64,000 bases of DNA from Enterovirga aerilata. Lineage in GTDB: Bacteria; Pseudomonadota; Alphaproteobacteria; Rhizobiales; Beijerinckiaceae. A program made the translations under genes and the position numbers. The notes under the pieces are model-generated. The model was not told where the DNA came from. It did not search any database and was given only the letters and a program-made list of their open reading frames with translations. Shown piece by piece: positions 24,541 through 33,241 of the stretch. The number at the start of each line of letters is the position of its first letter. Position 1 is the first letter of the stretch. Where the stretch lies: positions 372,001 to 436,000 of the forward strand of contig NZ_JABEPP010000002.1 in NCBI RefSeq assembly GCF_013044135.1. Reading direction: 5' to 3'.

Positions 24541-25671
24541 TCATTCCGCTGCAAGGCGCGGCCCGGCCCGGCCGGTTCGCTTGTAGGCCGCGCCGGGCCA
24601 GACCGCCGGGGCCGCGCGCTGGTACTGGGGCGGCCGCACGACCTCGCCACCGAGCACCTGCGCCGCCGTCCAGGGCCAGTGCGGCTCGTCGAGCACCGTG
24701 CGGGCGAGCGCGACCATGTCGGCCTGCCCGCTCGCCACGACATCCTCGGCCTGCTCCGGCGTCACGATCAGCCCGACGCTCCAGACCGGCATGCCGACCC
24801 GGCGTCTCACCTCGGCCGCGAAGGGCACCTGATAGCCGGGCCCGATCTGGATCTTGGCGTTCAGCGCGATGCCGCCGCTCGTCACGTCGACATAGTGGCA
24901 GCCGCGCGCCTTCAGCTCGGCCGCGAAGGCGACCGCCTCCTCGATGTCGATGCCGCCCTCGATCCAGTCGGAGCCGGTGATCCGCGCTCCAATCGCCACC
25001 TCCGGAGGACAGGCTGCGCTCACGGCCTCGAAGACGCGAAGCGGAAAGCGCATGCGGTTGGCGAGGCTGCCGCCATACTGGTCCGCCCGCCGGTTCGACA
25101 CGGGCGAGAGGAACTGGTGCAGGAGATAGCCGTGCGCGGCATGGACCTCGATCACCTCGAAGCCGAGCCGGACCGCGCGCTCCGCCGCCGCCGCGAAGGC
25201 CGCGACGATGCGGTCGAGATCCTCCTCGCTCGCCTCGCGCGGCGTGTGCCATCCCTCCGCGAACGGCAGGGCCGAGGGCGCGACGGTCTCCCACGGATCG
25301 CCCTCCGGCCCGAGCGCCCGGCCTCCCTCCCAGGGCGCCTGCGCGGATCCCTTTCTCCCCGCATGCGCAAGCTGGATGCCGAGCTTGGCCGAGCCGTGCT
25401 TGCGGCAGAAACCGAGGACGCGATGCAGCGCCGCCTCGTTCTCGTCGCCGTAGAGCCCGAGATCGCCATGGCTGATACGGCCGATCTCCTCGACGGCCGT
25501 GGCCTCCAGGACGAGGAGCGCCGCCCCCGACATCGCCAGCGAGCCGAGATGGACCATGTGCCAGTCGTTCGCATCGCCGTGGATGGCGCTGTACTGGCAC
25601 ATCGGCGAGATCACGATCCGGTTCGCGAACTCCTGGGGCCCGATCCGGACCGGCGAGAAAAGCTGGCTCAT
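24541..25671 (-). CDS. NADH:flavin oxidoreductase, YqjM-type old yellow enzyme
   Basis: The 376-residue FMN enzyme belongs to the thermophilic-like old yellow enzyme class. It reduces activated carbon double bonds with NAD(P)H. The class-defining Cys lies in VISPMCQYSA near residue 20, the FMN and substrate region is EVHAAHGYLLHQFLSP near 170, and the Tyr-Gly segment is RRADQYGGSLANRMRF. ATG at 25671 sits directly behind an AGGAG ribosome-binding site. It forms an operon with the SDR and ALDH genes upstream (gaps of 16 and 27 bases). The natural substrate is unknown. Confidence 0.9.
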   Translation of the reverse strand: MSQLFSPVRIGPQEFANRIVISPMCQYSAIHGDANDWHMVHLGSLAMSGAALLVLEATAVEEIGRISHGDLGLYGDENEAALHRVLGFCRKHGSAKLGIQLAHAGRKGSAQAPWEGGRALGPEGDPWETVAPSALPFAEGWHTPREASEEDLDRIVAAFAAAAERAVRLGFEVIEVHAAHGYLLHQFLSPVSNRRADQYGGSLANRMRFPLRVFEAVSAACPPEVAIGARITGSDWIEGGIDIEEAVAFAAELKARGCHYVDVTSGGIALNAKIQIGPGYQVPFAAEVRRRVGMPVWSVGLIVTPEQAEDVVASGQADMVALARTVLDEPHWPWTAAQVLGGEVVRPPQYQRAAPAVWPGAAYKRTGRAGPRLAAE

Positions 25672-25687
25672 TGGACTCCTGCCGGGG

Positions 25688-26434
25688 TCAGATGCAGCGG
25701 CCGCCATCGACGGTCAGCACGGCGCCCGTGACCATCTCCGACTCGTCCGAGCAGAGGAACAGGGCGGCGTTGGCGATGTCCTGCGCCGTCGAGAGCCGGC
25801 CCCACGGAATCGTCGCCTGGAACGCCGCCCGCTTCTCCGGCGTGTCCTCGCCCATGAAGCTCGCGAGCAGCGGCGTGTCGCCCGCCACCGGCGCGATGGC
25901 GTTCACCCGGATCTTGTCTGGGGCGAGCTCGATCGCCATCGATTTCGACATCAGGTTCACCGCGCCCTTGGAGGCATTGTACCAGGTGAGCCCGGGGCGC
26001 GGCCGGATACCGGCGGTCGAGCCGATATTCAGGACGACGCCCCGTCCCCGCTCCCGGAAATGCGGGATCACCGCCTTGGCGAAGAGATAGATCGACTTCA
26101 CGTTCACGGCGAAGATCCGGTCGAACTCCTCCTCGCCGACCTCGAGCATCGGCCGGTTGCGATGGGTCGTCCCGGCATTGTTGACCAGGATGTCGAGCCC
26201 GCCGAGGCCCCGGATCGCGGCCTCCGCGACCTGCGCGACCTCTGCGGAATCGGCAACGTCGCAGCGGAACGCGGTCGCGGCCGGCCCGAGGGCCTCGGCC
26301 GCGCGCTGCGCCGCCTCGCCGTTGATGTCGAGGATGGCGACGAGCGCGCCCTCGCGAATGAAAGCCTCGGCGATGCCGTAGCCGAAACCCTGGGCCGCGC
26401 CCGTGACGATCGCGGTTCTGTTGCGGAGCCTCAC
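25688..26434 (-). CDS. SDR-family oxidoreductase
   Basis: The 248-residue short-chain dehydrogenase has the NAD(P)-binding motif TGAAQGFGYGIAE near residue 11 and Asp at the end of the second strand (VAILDINGEAAQ). That Asp favours NAD. It also has LVNNAGTTHRN near 84, the catalytic Ser region NIGSTAG near 135 and Tyr-Lys in WYNASKGAVNL near 150. It ends with GAVLTVDGGRCI, a normal SDR C-terminus. Its place between an aldehyde dehydrogenase and an ene-reductase suggests sequential oxidation of an alcohol to an acid; the substrate is unknown. Confidence 0.9.
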   Translation of the reverse strand: MRLRNRTAIVTGAAQGFGYGIAEAFIREGALVAILDINGEAAQRAAEALGPAATAFRCDVADSAEVAQVAEAAIRGLGGLDILVNNAGTTHRNRPMLEVGEEEFDRIFAVNVKSIYLFAKAVIPHFRERGRGVVLNIGSTAGIRPRPGLTWYNASKGAVNLMSKSMAIELAPDKIRVNAIAPVAGDTPLLASFMGEDTPEKRAAFQATIPWGRLSTAQDIANAALFLCSDESEMVTGAVLTVDGGRCI

Positions 26435-26461
26435 TGCGTCCTCCCTGCCCTATCTGCCCGA

Positions 26462-27937
26462 TCAGCCGTGGTTGAGCACGATCGTCTTGGAGGCCGAGAA
26501 CTCGTAGAGCGCCTCGAACCCCTTCTCGCGTCCGTGGCCGGACTTCTTCACGCCCCCGAAGGGAAGCTCGATGCCCCCGCCGGCACCATAGCCGTTCACG
26601 AAGACCTGGCCGCAGCGCATCGCGCGGGCGACCCGCATGGAGCGCCGCGCGTCGCCCGTCCAGACGCCCGCAACGAGACCATAGGGCGTGCCGTTGGCGA
26701 GCCGGATCGCATCGGCCTCGTCCTCGAAGGGCAGGAGGGAGAGGACGGGGCCGAACACCTCCTCGACGGCAAGATCGTTCGCCCGCGGCACGGGACCGAA
26801 GAGCGTCGGCTTCACGTAGAAGCCGCCGGCCGGCGCATCGGGGACGACCTGTCCCTCGGCGAGGACCGGCACCCCGGCCATCCGCGCCGCGCCGACGAAG
26901 CGCTCCACCCGCGCCTTCTGGCCGGCATTCACCATCGGGCCGAGATCGAGGTCGCGGTCATGCGGCCCGGCCTGCACCCCAGCGAAGAGCTCGGCGACGC
27001 GCCCGGCGACCTCGTCATAGGCCCTGCGCTCCACGAGAACGCGGCTTCCTGCCGAGCAGGTCTGACCTCCGTTCTGGACGATCGCCTTCACGAGGACCGG
27101 CGCCGCGGCCTCCAGATCGGCATCCGCGAAGACGAGCTGGGGCGACTTGCCGCCGAGCTCGAGCGTGCAGCCGATATGGTTGCGGCCGGCAGCGGCCTGA
27201 ACAAGCGCGCCGACTTCCGGACTGCCGGTGAACGAGATGAAGTCGATCCCGGGATGGCTCGCGAGCGCCGCGCCCGCCTCCTCCCCAACGCCCGAGACGA
27301 CGTTCAGGGCACCTTCGGGGAAGCCGACATCGAGGGCGAGCTCGGCGATCCGGATCAGGGTCAGGCCCGCATCCTCGGCCGGCTTGGCGACGCAGGCATT
27401 GCCGCAGGCGAGGGACGCGCCGACCGACCTGCCGAAGATCTGCATCGGGTAGTTCCAGGGCACGATATGGCCCGTCACCCCGTGCGGGTCCCGCACGACC
27501 GCGACCGTGTAGCCGTTCAGGAACGGGATCGTCTCGCCGTGCAGCTTGTCGGCCGCCGTCCCGTAGAACTCGAAATAGCGCGCACAGGCGAGGGCGTCCG
27601 CCCGGCCCTGCGACAGGGGCTTGCCGGTGTCGCGCGATTCCAGCTCGCCGAGTTCGTCCGCCCGGGCCGAGATGGCCTCGCCGAGCTTCACCAGGAGACG
27701 TCCGCGCTCCGTCGCTGTGAGCCGGCCCCAGGCGCCGTCGAACGCGGCGCGCGCGGTGTGGACGGCGACATCCACATCCGGAGCGCCCGAGCGCGCGATC
27801 GCCGCGAAGGGCAGCCCGTCGGAGGGACACAGGACGTCGAGGGTCCGGCCGTCCGCGGCCGGACGGCGCTCGCCGCCGATCAGGTTGAGCCAGAGCGGCC
27901 GGACGCTCATCGCGGCTGTCGTGACAGGCTGGTTCAT
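26462..27937 (-). CDS. NAD(P)-dependent aldehyde dehydrogenase
   Basis: The 491-residue enzyme oxidises aldehydes to acids. It shows the cofactor-binding stretch GHIVPWNYPMQI near residue 147, the catalytic Glu in CTLELGGKSPQLVF near 256 and the catalytic Cys in GGQTCSAGSRVLVE near 288. FGPVLSLLPF follows in the C-terminal third. ATG at 27937 is preceded by GGAGG, so it is favoured over an upstream frame extension. It is the first gene of the leftward ALDH-SDR-OYE unit. It resembles betaine or gamma-aminobutyraldehyde dehydrogenases, but the substrate cannot be fixed. Confidence 0.92.
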   Translation of the reverse strand: MNQPVTTAAMSVRPLWLNLIGGERRPAADGRTLDVLCPSDGLPFAAIARSGAPDVDVAVHTARAAFDGAWGRLTATERGRLLVKLGEAISARADELGELESRDTGKPLSQGRADALACARYFEFYGTAADKLHGETIPFLNGYTVAVVRDPHGVTGHIVPWNYPMQIFGRSVGASLACGNACVAKPAEDAGLTLIRIAELALDVGFPEGALNVVSGVGEEAGAALASHPGIDFISFTGSPEVGALVQAAAGRNHIGCTLELGGKSPQLVFADADLEAAAPVLVKAIVQNGGQTCSAGSRVLVERRAYDEVAGRVAELFAGVQAGPHDRDLDLGPMVNAGQKARVERFVGAARMAGVPVLAEGQVVPDAPAGGFYVKPTLFGPVPRANDLAVEEVFGPVLSLLPFEDEADAIRLANGTPYGLVAGVWTGDARRSMRVARAMRCGQVFVNGYGAGGGIELPFGGVKKSGHGREKGFEALYEFSASKTIVLNHG

Positions 27938-28159
27938 GGCGACCTCCCTCCTCCGGCCGACCAAACGGGTGCTGCGGCCTGCTTCTGGTCAGGCCCAGAG
28001 GAGCCGTCAATGGTGCTCGGCGCATGGCTTCTCGCCGGCGGGGTTGATCGAGCGGACGGGATGGGCCACTCTGAAGAATAATCGGACAAGGTCGGAGCAA
28101 CCGACTCGCGCCGGCTCCACAGGTTGGCGCGCGCATTCCGGGGCGACGGAGGCGAACCG

Positions 28160-28567
28160 ATGACCTATGCGCCGCACCGCAAGCCGATCGCGCTCATCGT
28201 CGAGGACGATCTCGCGCAATGCGAACTCGGCGCCGCGCTGCTGGAGGAGCTCGATCTCAGCGTTCGGCAGGTCCAGACGGCCGAGGATGCGATCCAGCAC
28301 CTGCGGGACCGGAGCGGCGAGGTCACCGTCCTGGTGGCCGACGTGAATCTGCCGGGCCCCATGGACGGCGTGTCGCTTGCGCGCAGCGTATCCGTTCTCT
28401 GGCCCGGCATCAGCGTCATCGTCACCTCGGGCGCCCCGGGCGGGCGCCTCGGCGATCTCCCACCGAACTGCGTCTACGTTCCGAAGCCCTGGCGGCCGCT
28501 GGACATCGCGGCAGCGGCCGAGCGCGCGGCGCGCGCCGACCATTCGGTCCACGCCGTCCGGCTTTAG
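28160..28567 (+). CDS. single-domain response regulator (CheY-like)
   Basis: The 135-residue protein is a stand-alone receiver domain. It has the acidic pair in ALIVEDDLAQ near residue 10, the phospho-acceptor region LVADVNLPG near 58, the Thr/Ser position in VIVTSGAPG near 84 and the conserved Lys in VPKPW near 104. No output domain is present, so it would act by protein contact in a phosphorelay. ATG at 28160 follows GGAGGCGAACCG. A second receiver protein lies downstream and no histidine kinase is adjacent. Confidence 0.88.
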   Translation: MTYAPHRKPIALIVEDDLAQCELGAALLEELDLSVRQVQTAEDAIQHLRDRSGEVTVLVADVNLPGPMDGVSLARSVSVLWPGISVIVTSGAPGGRLGDLPPNCVYVPKPWRPLDIAAAAERAARADHSVHAVRL

Positions 28568-28727
28568 CTTTCGAAGCATCGCAGGGGCGCCGGCGGGCCG
28601 CAGCATTGGCGCGCCGGCTCGCGCGCGTCCCGCGGCCGCTTCGCCTTCTCCGGTTTCCCAGATAGCGGCCCTTCGGCCACACCGCCGGGCAGAGACCCCG
28701 GCCATCCGAATATTTTACCAATCGTTA

Positions 28728-28763
28728 GAGGTTGAGTGGTCGAGTTGACACATCGTCAACCTC
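28728..28763. promoter_or_regulatory. inverted repeat upstream of the second receiver gene
   Basis: GAGGTTGA (28728-28735) and TCAACCTC (28756-28763) form a perfect 8-bp inverted repeat. A further GTTGA lies between them at 28744-28748, next to a TTGACA at 28745-28750 that could be a -35 box. The element is about 80 bases before the receiver gene at 28844 and may be an operator. The 276-base gap 28568-28843 holds nothing else that I can support. Confidence 0.35.
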
Positions 28764-28843
28764 TGGAGCGATCGCCGCCGTTCTAGCTCCCCAGAGCCCC
28801 CCGGCATCCGCATTGCTTCGAGCGAGTGTTTCGGAGATGGACC

Positions 28844-29245
28844 GTGAGCAGGCCACTGAGCGTACTTCTCGTCGCGAGTGACGGCCTTACCCGTCAGATC
28901 ACCGCGAACGGACTCAACATGTACGGCTACGAGCCGCTTCTCGCCCGCGATGGGGCGGAGGCGATGGGGATCCTGGAATCCGAGCGGCGCGTGGACGTCC
29001 TCGTGGTCGATGCCGATATCGGCGGCGACCTCAGCGGGCTCGCAGTGGCCAAGGCGGCCCGCCTGCTCCATCCCCGGATCGACGTGATCTACGCCTCGCG
29101 CGCGCCGCATCGCATCCCGGACGAAGCGAAGGTCAAGGGCGCGCCCTCGATCCGCACGCCCTATCAGCCGCAGCAGATCGTCGGGATGATCGGCGAGCTG
29201 CGCTACCGGATGCCGGCCGACGGGATCGACCGCCGCGTTGCCTGA
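28844..29245 (+). CDS. degenerate single-domain receiver protein
   Basis: This roughly 133-residue protein has the receiver fold, with SVLLVASDGLTRQI near residue 5 and VDVLVVDADIGGDLSGL near 49, which keeps a likely phospho-acceptor Asp. The N-terminal acidic pair is reduced to a single Asp (ASDG), and the conserved Lys-Pro near the end is replaced by RTPYQP. Phosphorylation chemistry may be altered or lost. The GTG at 28844 sits behind GGAG; a GTG at 28826 is an alternative. Its pairing with the preceding normal receiver suggests a shared pathway. Confidence 0.75.
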   Translation: MSRPLSVLLVASDGLTRQITANGLNMYGYEPLLARDGAEAMGILESERRVDVLVVDADIGGDLSGLAVAKAARLLHPRIDVIYASRAPHRIPDEAKVKGAPSIRTPYQPQQIVGMIGELRYRMPADGIDRRVA

Positions 29246-29265
29246 GACGGCCGTCTACACGGCCA

Positions 29266-30099
29266 TCACTCCGGCGCAGCGGGTTTCGGCCCCGGCGAGA
29301 GAACCGCCTTCGGGAAGGCGCTCACCACCATGGCCCGGGCGATGTGCTCGGCCATGCAGCGATAGCCGAGGTCGTTCAGATCCGTGGTGTCGATCGGCGC
29401 GATCTCGCCCTTGCGGCCCCGCTCGAGGAATTCCATCGCGGCGTAGCGCCGGACCAGCGGCACGTTCTCGCTCGCCGCGACCTGCCGCAACGCCCCGCGG
29501 ATCGCGGCATAGTTCTCGTCCGCGGCGAGCTTGGGGCTGTACTGCAGGCCGACCAGGATGACGTCCACCCGGTGCTCCTTGAGCCATTGGACGGTCTCGC
29601 GCACGGACCGCTCGAAATCCTCGGCCGAGACCCGGGCCAGGGCGTCGTTCGTACCGACCTGCCAGAGGACGACGTCGGGCTTCTCCAGCGCGACCTGGAG
29701 CTTGATGCGCTCGGCCGTGAGCGCTGCGACCTCGCCGGATACGCCCCGGTTCACCATCACGACGTTCAGGCCCTTGAACGCCTGCTCCAGGATCGCCTCC
29801 ACCTGCGCCTGGTAGTTCTTGGGCGGGCTGCCTGCGCCGCCGACGGCGGAGGTTCCGATGGCCAGGACGCGCAGCTCGCCGCCCTTGCGCAGCTTCTCGA
29901 CCGTGCGCGGAAGCGGTGCGGCGCTCGTGATGTCCGCACTCGGCGCCTCGCACAGCCGGCTGAGCTGGGGTGGAGGCGGAGGCGGCGCTTCCGCAACCTG
30001 CGCCGCGGCGCTGCCCGGCAGCGCCGTCAGGCAGCAGAGGGAGGCAGCGGCAAGCGCGCGGAGCGCTCCTGAAGCCGTGCGCGCAACTCGGACAGCCAT
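29266..30099 (-). CDS. exported SGNH/GDSL hydrolase family protein
   Basis: The 277-residue protein has a cleavable signal peptide (hydrophobic stretch to about residue 34) followed by a Pro-rich linker and an SGNH domain. Block I is VLAIGTSAVGG near residue 79, with Ser in the nucleophile position. A middle block NRGVSGEVA lies near 116, LWQVGTNDAL near 144, and a C-terminal DLNDLGYRCMAEH near 240 provides Asp and His. It probably acts in the periplasm on an ester or acetyl group. Its start lies 73 bases inside the end of the opgC gene, so the two are closely linked and may act on the same glucan. Confidence 0.8.
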   Translation of the reverse strand: MAVRVARTASGALRALAAASLCCLTALPGSAAAQVAEAPPPPPPQLSRLCEAPSADITSAAPLPRTVEKLRKGGELRVLAIGTSAVGGAGSPPKNYQAQVEAILEQAFKGLNVVMVNRGVSGEVAALTAERIKLQVALEKPDVVLWQVGTNDALARVSAEDFERSVRETVQWLKEHRVDVILVGLQYSPKLAADENYAAIRGALRQVAASENVPLVRRYAAMEFLERGRKGEIAPIDTTDLNDLGYRCMAEHIARAMVVSAFPKAVLSPGPKPAAPE

Positions 30100-31142
30100 G
30101 CCGTAAACCCCAGAAGGGCTATCCCGATCAACAGGATAGGGAGATCGATCAATATATCACCTCCGAGCGCAAAGCGCAGGATCTGCGCGGCGATGCTGAG
30201 CAGCGATCCCACGCAGAACACGTTGAGCGAATTCCGGCCGAGCATCGACAGGAAGAGCGCGACCGGACGGAGATGCCGCGCCACCAGGTAGAACGTGCCT
30301 CCGAACGCGGCGACGAGCGCGAGAAAATGAATGAGGCGGGCCGGCGTCTGGAAGGTCTTGTCGAAGATGAAGAAGAGCGGCGGCCAGGGTACCTCGGTCG
30401 GATCGGGCGCCCAGTTCGTCTTGGCCACGACCAGCCCGACCAGCAGCAGGATTGCGGCCGCGCCGCGCACGGCGGGACGGTGCCGGCGGATGGCGGCCCG
30501 GACCGGCGACTGCCCCGCAAGGCTGAAGCCGAGCACGAAGACGAGCTGCCAGGCGAAGGGATTGAAGTACCAGTTGCCTTCGACCGGCCATGTCGGGAGG
30601 TTGATCTCGAAGGTGAGCGCCACCGCATAGATCAGGAGCGAAAGCGGCAGCACGAGCCGAGGCTGGAGATGGTGGATCACCGCAAGCGCCGGCGATCCCA
30701 GCATCAGGGTCACATAAAGTGGCAGGATGTCGAAGAAGCCGAGCTGATGCGAGAGCAGGATCAGCCCGACATGGGCCGGAACGGGGTCCTGGAACACGGC
30801 GGCGGCATTGTGCCACTCGAGCAGCAGCGGGTTCTCCAGGAGCAGGGCGGCGGCGGCGATCAGCCCGATGGCGATCATGGTGATCAGGATCTGGGCGGCG
30901 TAGAGCGTCACCGCCCTTTGCCCCAATCGCAGCACAAGCCGGCCGAGGCCGAAATTCTCCGTGACGCCATCGGACAGCCGGCGGAGCGACCAGCCGGCCA
31001 GGAACACGAACAGCTCGGCCGAATCCGAGAGGCCGAGGTTCCGATGGGTCAGCCGCTCGAAGGTGAAGCCCGGGATGTGGTTGATGAAGATGGAGACGAG
31101 CGCGAGACCGCGCCAGAAATCAACCTCGTTCGCCTTACGCAT
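30027..31142 (-). CDS. OpgC-family membrane acyltransferase
   Basis: The 371-residue integral membrane protein has about ten helices and the OpgC family start EVDFWRGLALVSIFINHIPG. It also has SAELFVFLAGWSLRRLSDG near residue 41 and SMLGRNSLNVFCVGSLLS near 312. OpgC proteins add succinyl groups to osmoregulated periplasmic glucans, using the acyltransferase 3-like fold. ATG at 31142 is chosen because the family N-terminus begins there. The 3' end overlaps the exported SGNH hydrolase gene by 73 bases, an unusually long overlap that implies coupled expression. Confidence 0.88.
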   Translation of the reverse strand: MRKANEVDFWRGLALVSIFINHIPGFTFERLTHRNLGLSDSAELFVFLAGWSLRRLSDGVTENFGLGRLVLRLGQRAVTLYAAQILITMIAIGLIAAAALLLENPLLLEWHNAAAVFQDPVPAHVGLILLSHQLGFFDILPLYVTLMLGSPALAVIHHLQPRLVLPLSLLIYAVALTFEINLPTWPVEGNWYFNPFAWQLVFVLGFSLAGQSPVRAAIRRHRPAVRGAAAILLLVGLVVAKTNWAPDPTEVPWPPLFFIFDKTFQTPARLIHFLALVAAFGGTFYLVARHLRPVALFLSMLGRNSLNVFCVGSLLSIAAQILRFALGGDILIDLPILLIGIALLGFTAWLSELRARLQERSARLPLPPSAA

Positions 31143-31323
31143 CCGGTCCGTCCGGTCCTCGGCCCAACTTGGCTTTCCGCCCACCCGGCGGCGTTGCGAT
31201 CTGCCGCCGCTCGGACCGAATGTACGTGAGGTCGAGCCGTTGCAGAACCCGTTCACTTCTTCGCGGGCCGCCTTTCCACCTCACGGTCCGCTCGCCACCG
31301 CCGCTCCCGCAATGTGAGCGGGC

Positions 31324-32184
31324 TCAGCCTTTCGCGAGCAGCAGCACGACGCCGAGGACCGTCGCCGCGATCCCAGCGACCAGCCGGGCATGGAGCCTTT
31401 CGCCCCGCAGCAGCACCGTGCTGAAGGCGAGCGTGAACAATGGGTAGATCGCGACGAGCGGCGCGACGACGCTCACGCGGCCGATCGACAGGGCCGAGTA
31501 GAGAAGAAGGACCGAAGCCCCGTTCAGCAGGCCGACGCAGCCGAAGAGCGGCGCGGCCTTGAGGTCGGGCAGGAGCGGCCTGCCGCGGCCCAGCCAGAAC
31601 GAGACGGCCAGCATGACGAAGGCCGACGCGGCGTAGCTGATGACGGTTGCGGCCAGCGGATCCGGCCAGAAGGCGAGGCCGAGCTTCACGACGGGCTGCG
31701 CGGTGCCGCGGATGACCGCGGCGGCCAGCGGAATCGCGAGGGAGACCGCCGACCAGGTCCGCGTCTCCAGCCTGCCTCGAATCGAGAGGAGCGCCACCCC
31801 GCCGAGGATGCTGGCGAGGCCGACCGCTCCCTGAGCCGTGAGGTGGTCGCTGAGAATCAGGATGCCGAACGCCACCGCGAAGACAGGAGTCGCGTTTCCC
31901 AGCGCGCCGGCCAGGTTCGGGCCGAGCAACCGGTTCCCCTGGAAGGAGAGAAGCGTCACCGCGACCGGGAAGAACAGCCCCGTTCCCGCGAAGATCGCCG
32001 CGGCACGCGGCTCGAAGCCGGCAGGGTCCAGCCGCACCAGGCCGATCAGGCAGAGGACGAGCGCGGTCGTCGGCAGGCTCACGGTCGCGCCGGCCAGGAC
32101 CGATTGCCCGCGCAGCCCGATCTGCGCCAGCACCAGCGCCAGGGCGTAGCAGGCGGCGGAGGCGAGCGCCGTCAGCGCGACCAT
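31324..32184 (-). CDS. DMT-family (EamA) transporter
   Basis: The 286-residue protein has ten predicted helices in two EamA repeats, starting MVALTALASAACYALALVLA. The second repeat begins near residue 150, and the family segment SALSIGRVSVVAPLVAIYPL lies near 233. DMT transporters export or import small metabolites across the inner membrane; substrate unknown. ATG at 32184 gives a normal start. It stands alone between opgC and ppk2, divergent from the latter, with about 220 bases between. Confidence 0.88.
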   Translation of the reverse strand: MVALTALASAACYALALVLAQIGLRGQSVLAGATVSLPTTALVLCLIGLVRLDPAGFEPRAAAIFAGTGLFFPVAVTLLSFQGNRLLGPNLAGALGNATPVFAVAFGILILSDHLTAQGAVGLASILGGVALLSIRGRLETRTWSAVSLAIPLAAAVIRGTAQPVVKLGLAFWPDPLAATVISYAASAFVMLAVSFWLGRGRPLLPDLKAAPLFGCVGLLNGASVLLLYSALSIGRVSVVAPLVAIYPLFTLAFSTVLLRGERLHARLVAGIAATVLGVVLLLAKG

Positions 32185-32405
32185 GCCCGCCGAGCCTTGA
32201 TCTGATCCATGCCTCTCCCCGACCCCTGGCCGGCCCTTTTGCAGAAGCGCCGTCCGAGGGTCGAGGCAGGCGGGATCGAAAAACGGGTTCGACGCAGACC
32301 CCCGGCTCGCCTCGATCGACAGGCTCGTCACAGCGGAAGCCGGGTGAAACCGCGCTGCGGCTCGTCTAAGGAATCCGGCTCTGTGCGGAAACCCCGGCCG
32401 GGATC

Positions 32406-33212
32406 ATGAACGACCTCAGAAAACACTTCGTCGTCGAGCCCGGCTCGAAGGTGGACCTCTCCCGAATCGACCCGGGCGACACCTCCCGGATCGGCACCAA
32501 GGAGGAGGCGCGCAAGCGTCTCGAGGACGCCATCGAGATCGACGGGCTTCAGGACCGGCTCTTCGCCGAAGGACAGCGCGCGCTCCTGATCGTTCTCCAG
32601 GGCATGGACACCAGCGGCAAGGATGGGACGATCCGGGCCGTGTTCCGGGCGACCGGCCCTGTCGGGGTGGTCGTCACGGCCTTCAACCGGCCGACGCCGG
32701 AAGAGCTCGCGCACGACTTCCTCTGGCGCGTGCACAAGGCCTGCCCGCGCCGCGGGACGATCGGCATCTTCAACCGCTCGCAATACGAGGACGTTCTGAT
32801 CGGGCGCGTGCGCAAGCTGGCGCCCGCGCATGTGATCGAGCACCGCTACAACCAGATCAACGCCTTCGAGGACATGATCGCGAGCTCGACGAAGGTCCTG
32901 AAGTTCATGCTCCATATCTCGAAGGACGAGCAGGCCGAGCGGCTCAAGGCGCGGCTGGAGGACCCGCGCAAGCACTGGAAGTTCGATCCCGGCGACCTGG
33001 AGGACCGGGGGCTCTGGAGCGACTACATGCACGCCTACGAGCAGGTGCTCTCGCGCTGCTCGACCGAGCTCGCGCCCTGGTACGTGATCCCGAGCGACAA
33101 GAAATGGGCGCGCAACGCCGCAATCGCCTCCATCGTGCGGCGCACGCTGGAGGAGATGAACCCGCGCTATCCCAATCCGGATTGGGATCCGGAGGAATTC
33201 AGGGTGGTCTGA
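32406..33212 (+). CDS. ppk2: polyphosphate kinase 2 family protein
   Basis: PPK2 enzymes transfer phosphate between polyphosphate and nucleotides. The 268-residue single-domain protein has the Walker A-like LQGMDTSGKDGTIRAVF near residue 64, the lid region FNRPTPEELAHDFLWRVH near 93 and the Walker B-like IGIFNRSQYEDVLIGRV near 118. The size and single domain fit the PPK2 classes that phosphorylate AMP or NMP/NDP, but the class cannot be told by eye. It is followed by a Nudix gene 29 bases downstream, likely in the same operon. Confidence 0.92.
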   Translation: MNDLRKHFVVEPGSKVDLSRIDPGDTSRIGTKEEARKRLEDAIEIDGLQDRLFAEGQRALLIVLQGMDTSGKDGTIRAVFRATGPVGVVVTAFNRPTPEELAHDFLWRVHKACPRRGTIGIFNRSQYEDVLIGRVRKLAPAHVIEHRYNQINAFEDMIASSTKVLKFMLHISKDEQAERLKARLEDPRKHWKFDPGDLEDRGLWSDYMHAYEQVLSRCSTELAPWYVIPSDKKWARNAAIASIVRRTLEEMNPRYPNPDWDPEEFRVV

Positions 33213-33241
33213 CCGCCCCAGCCGCGTTCCCGGAAGCGATC

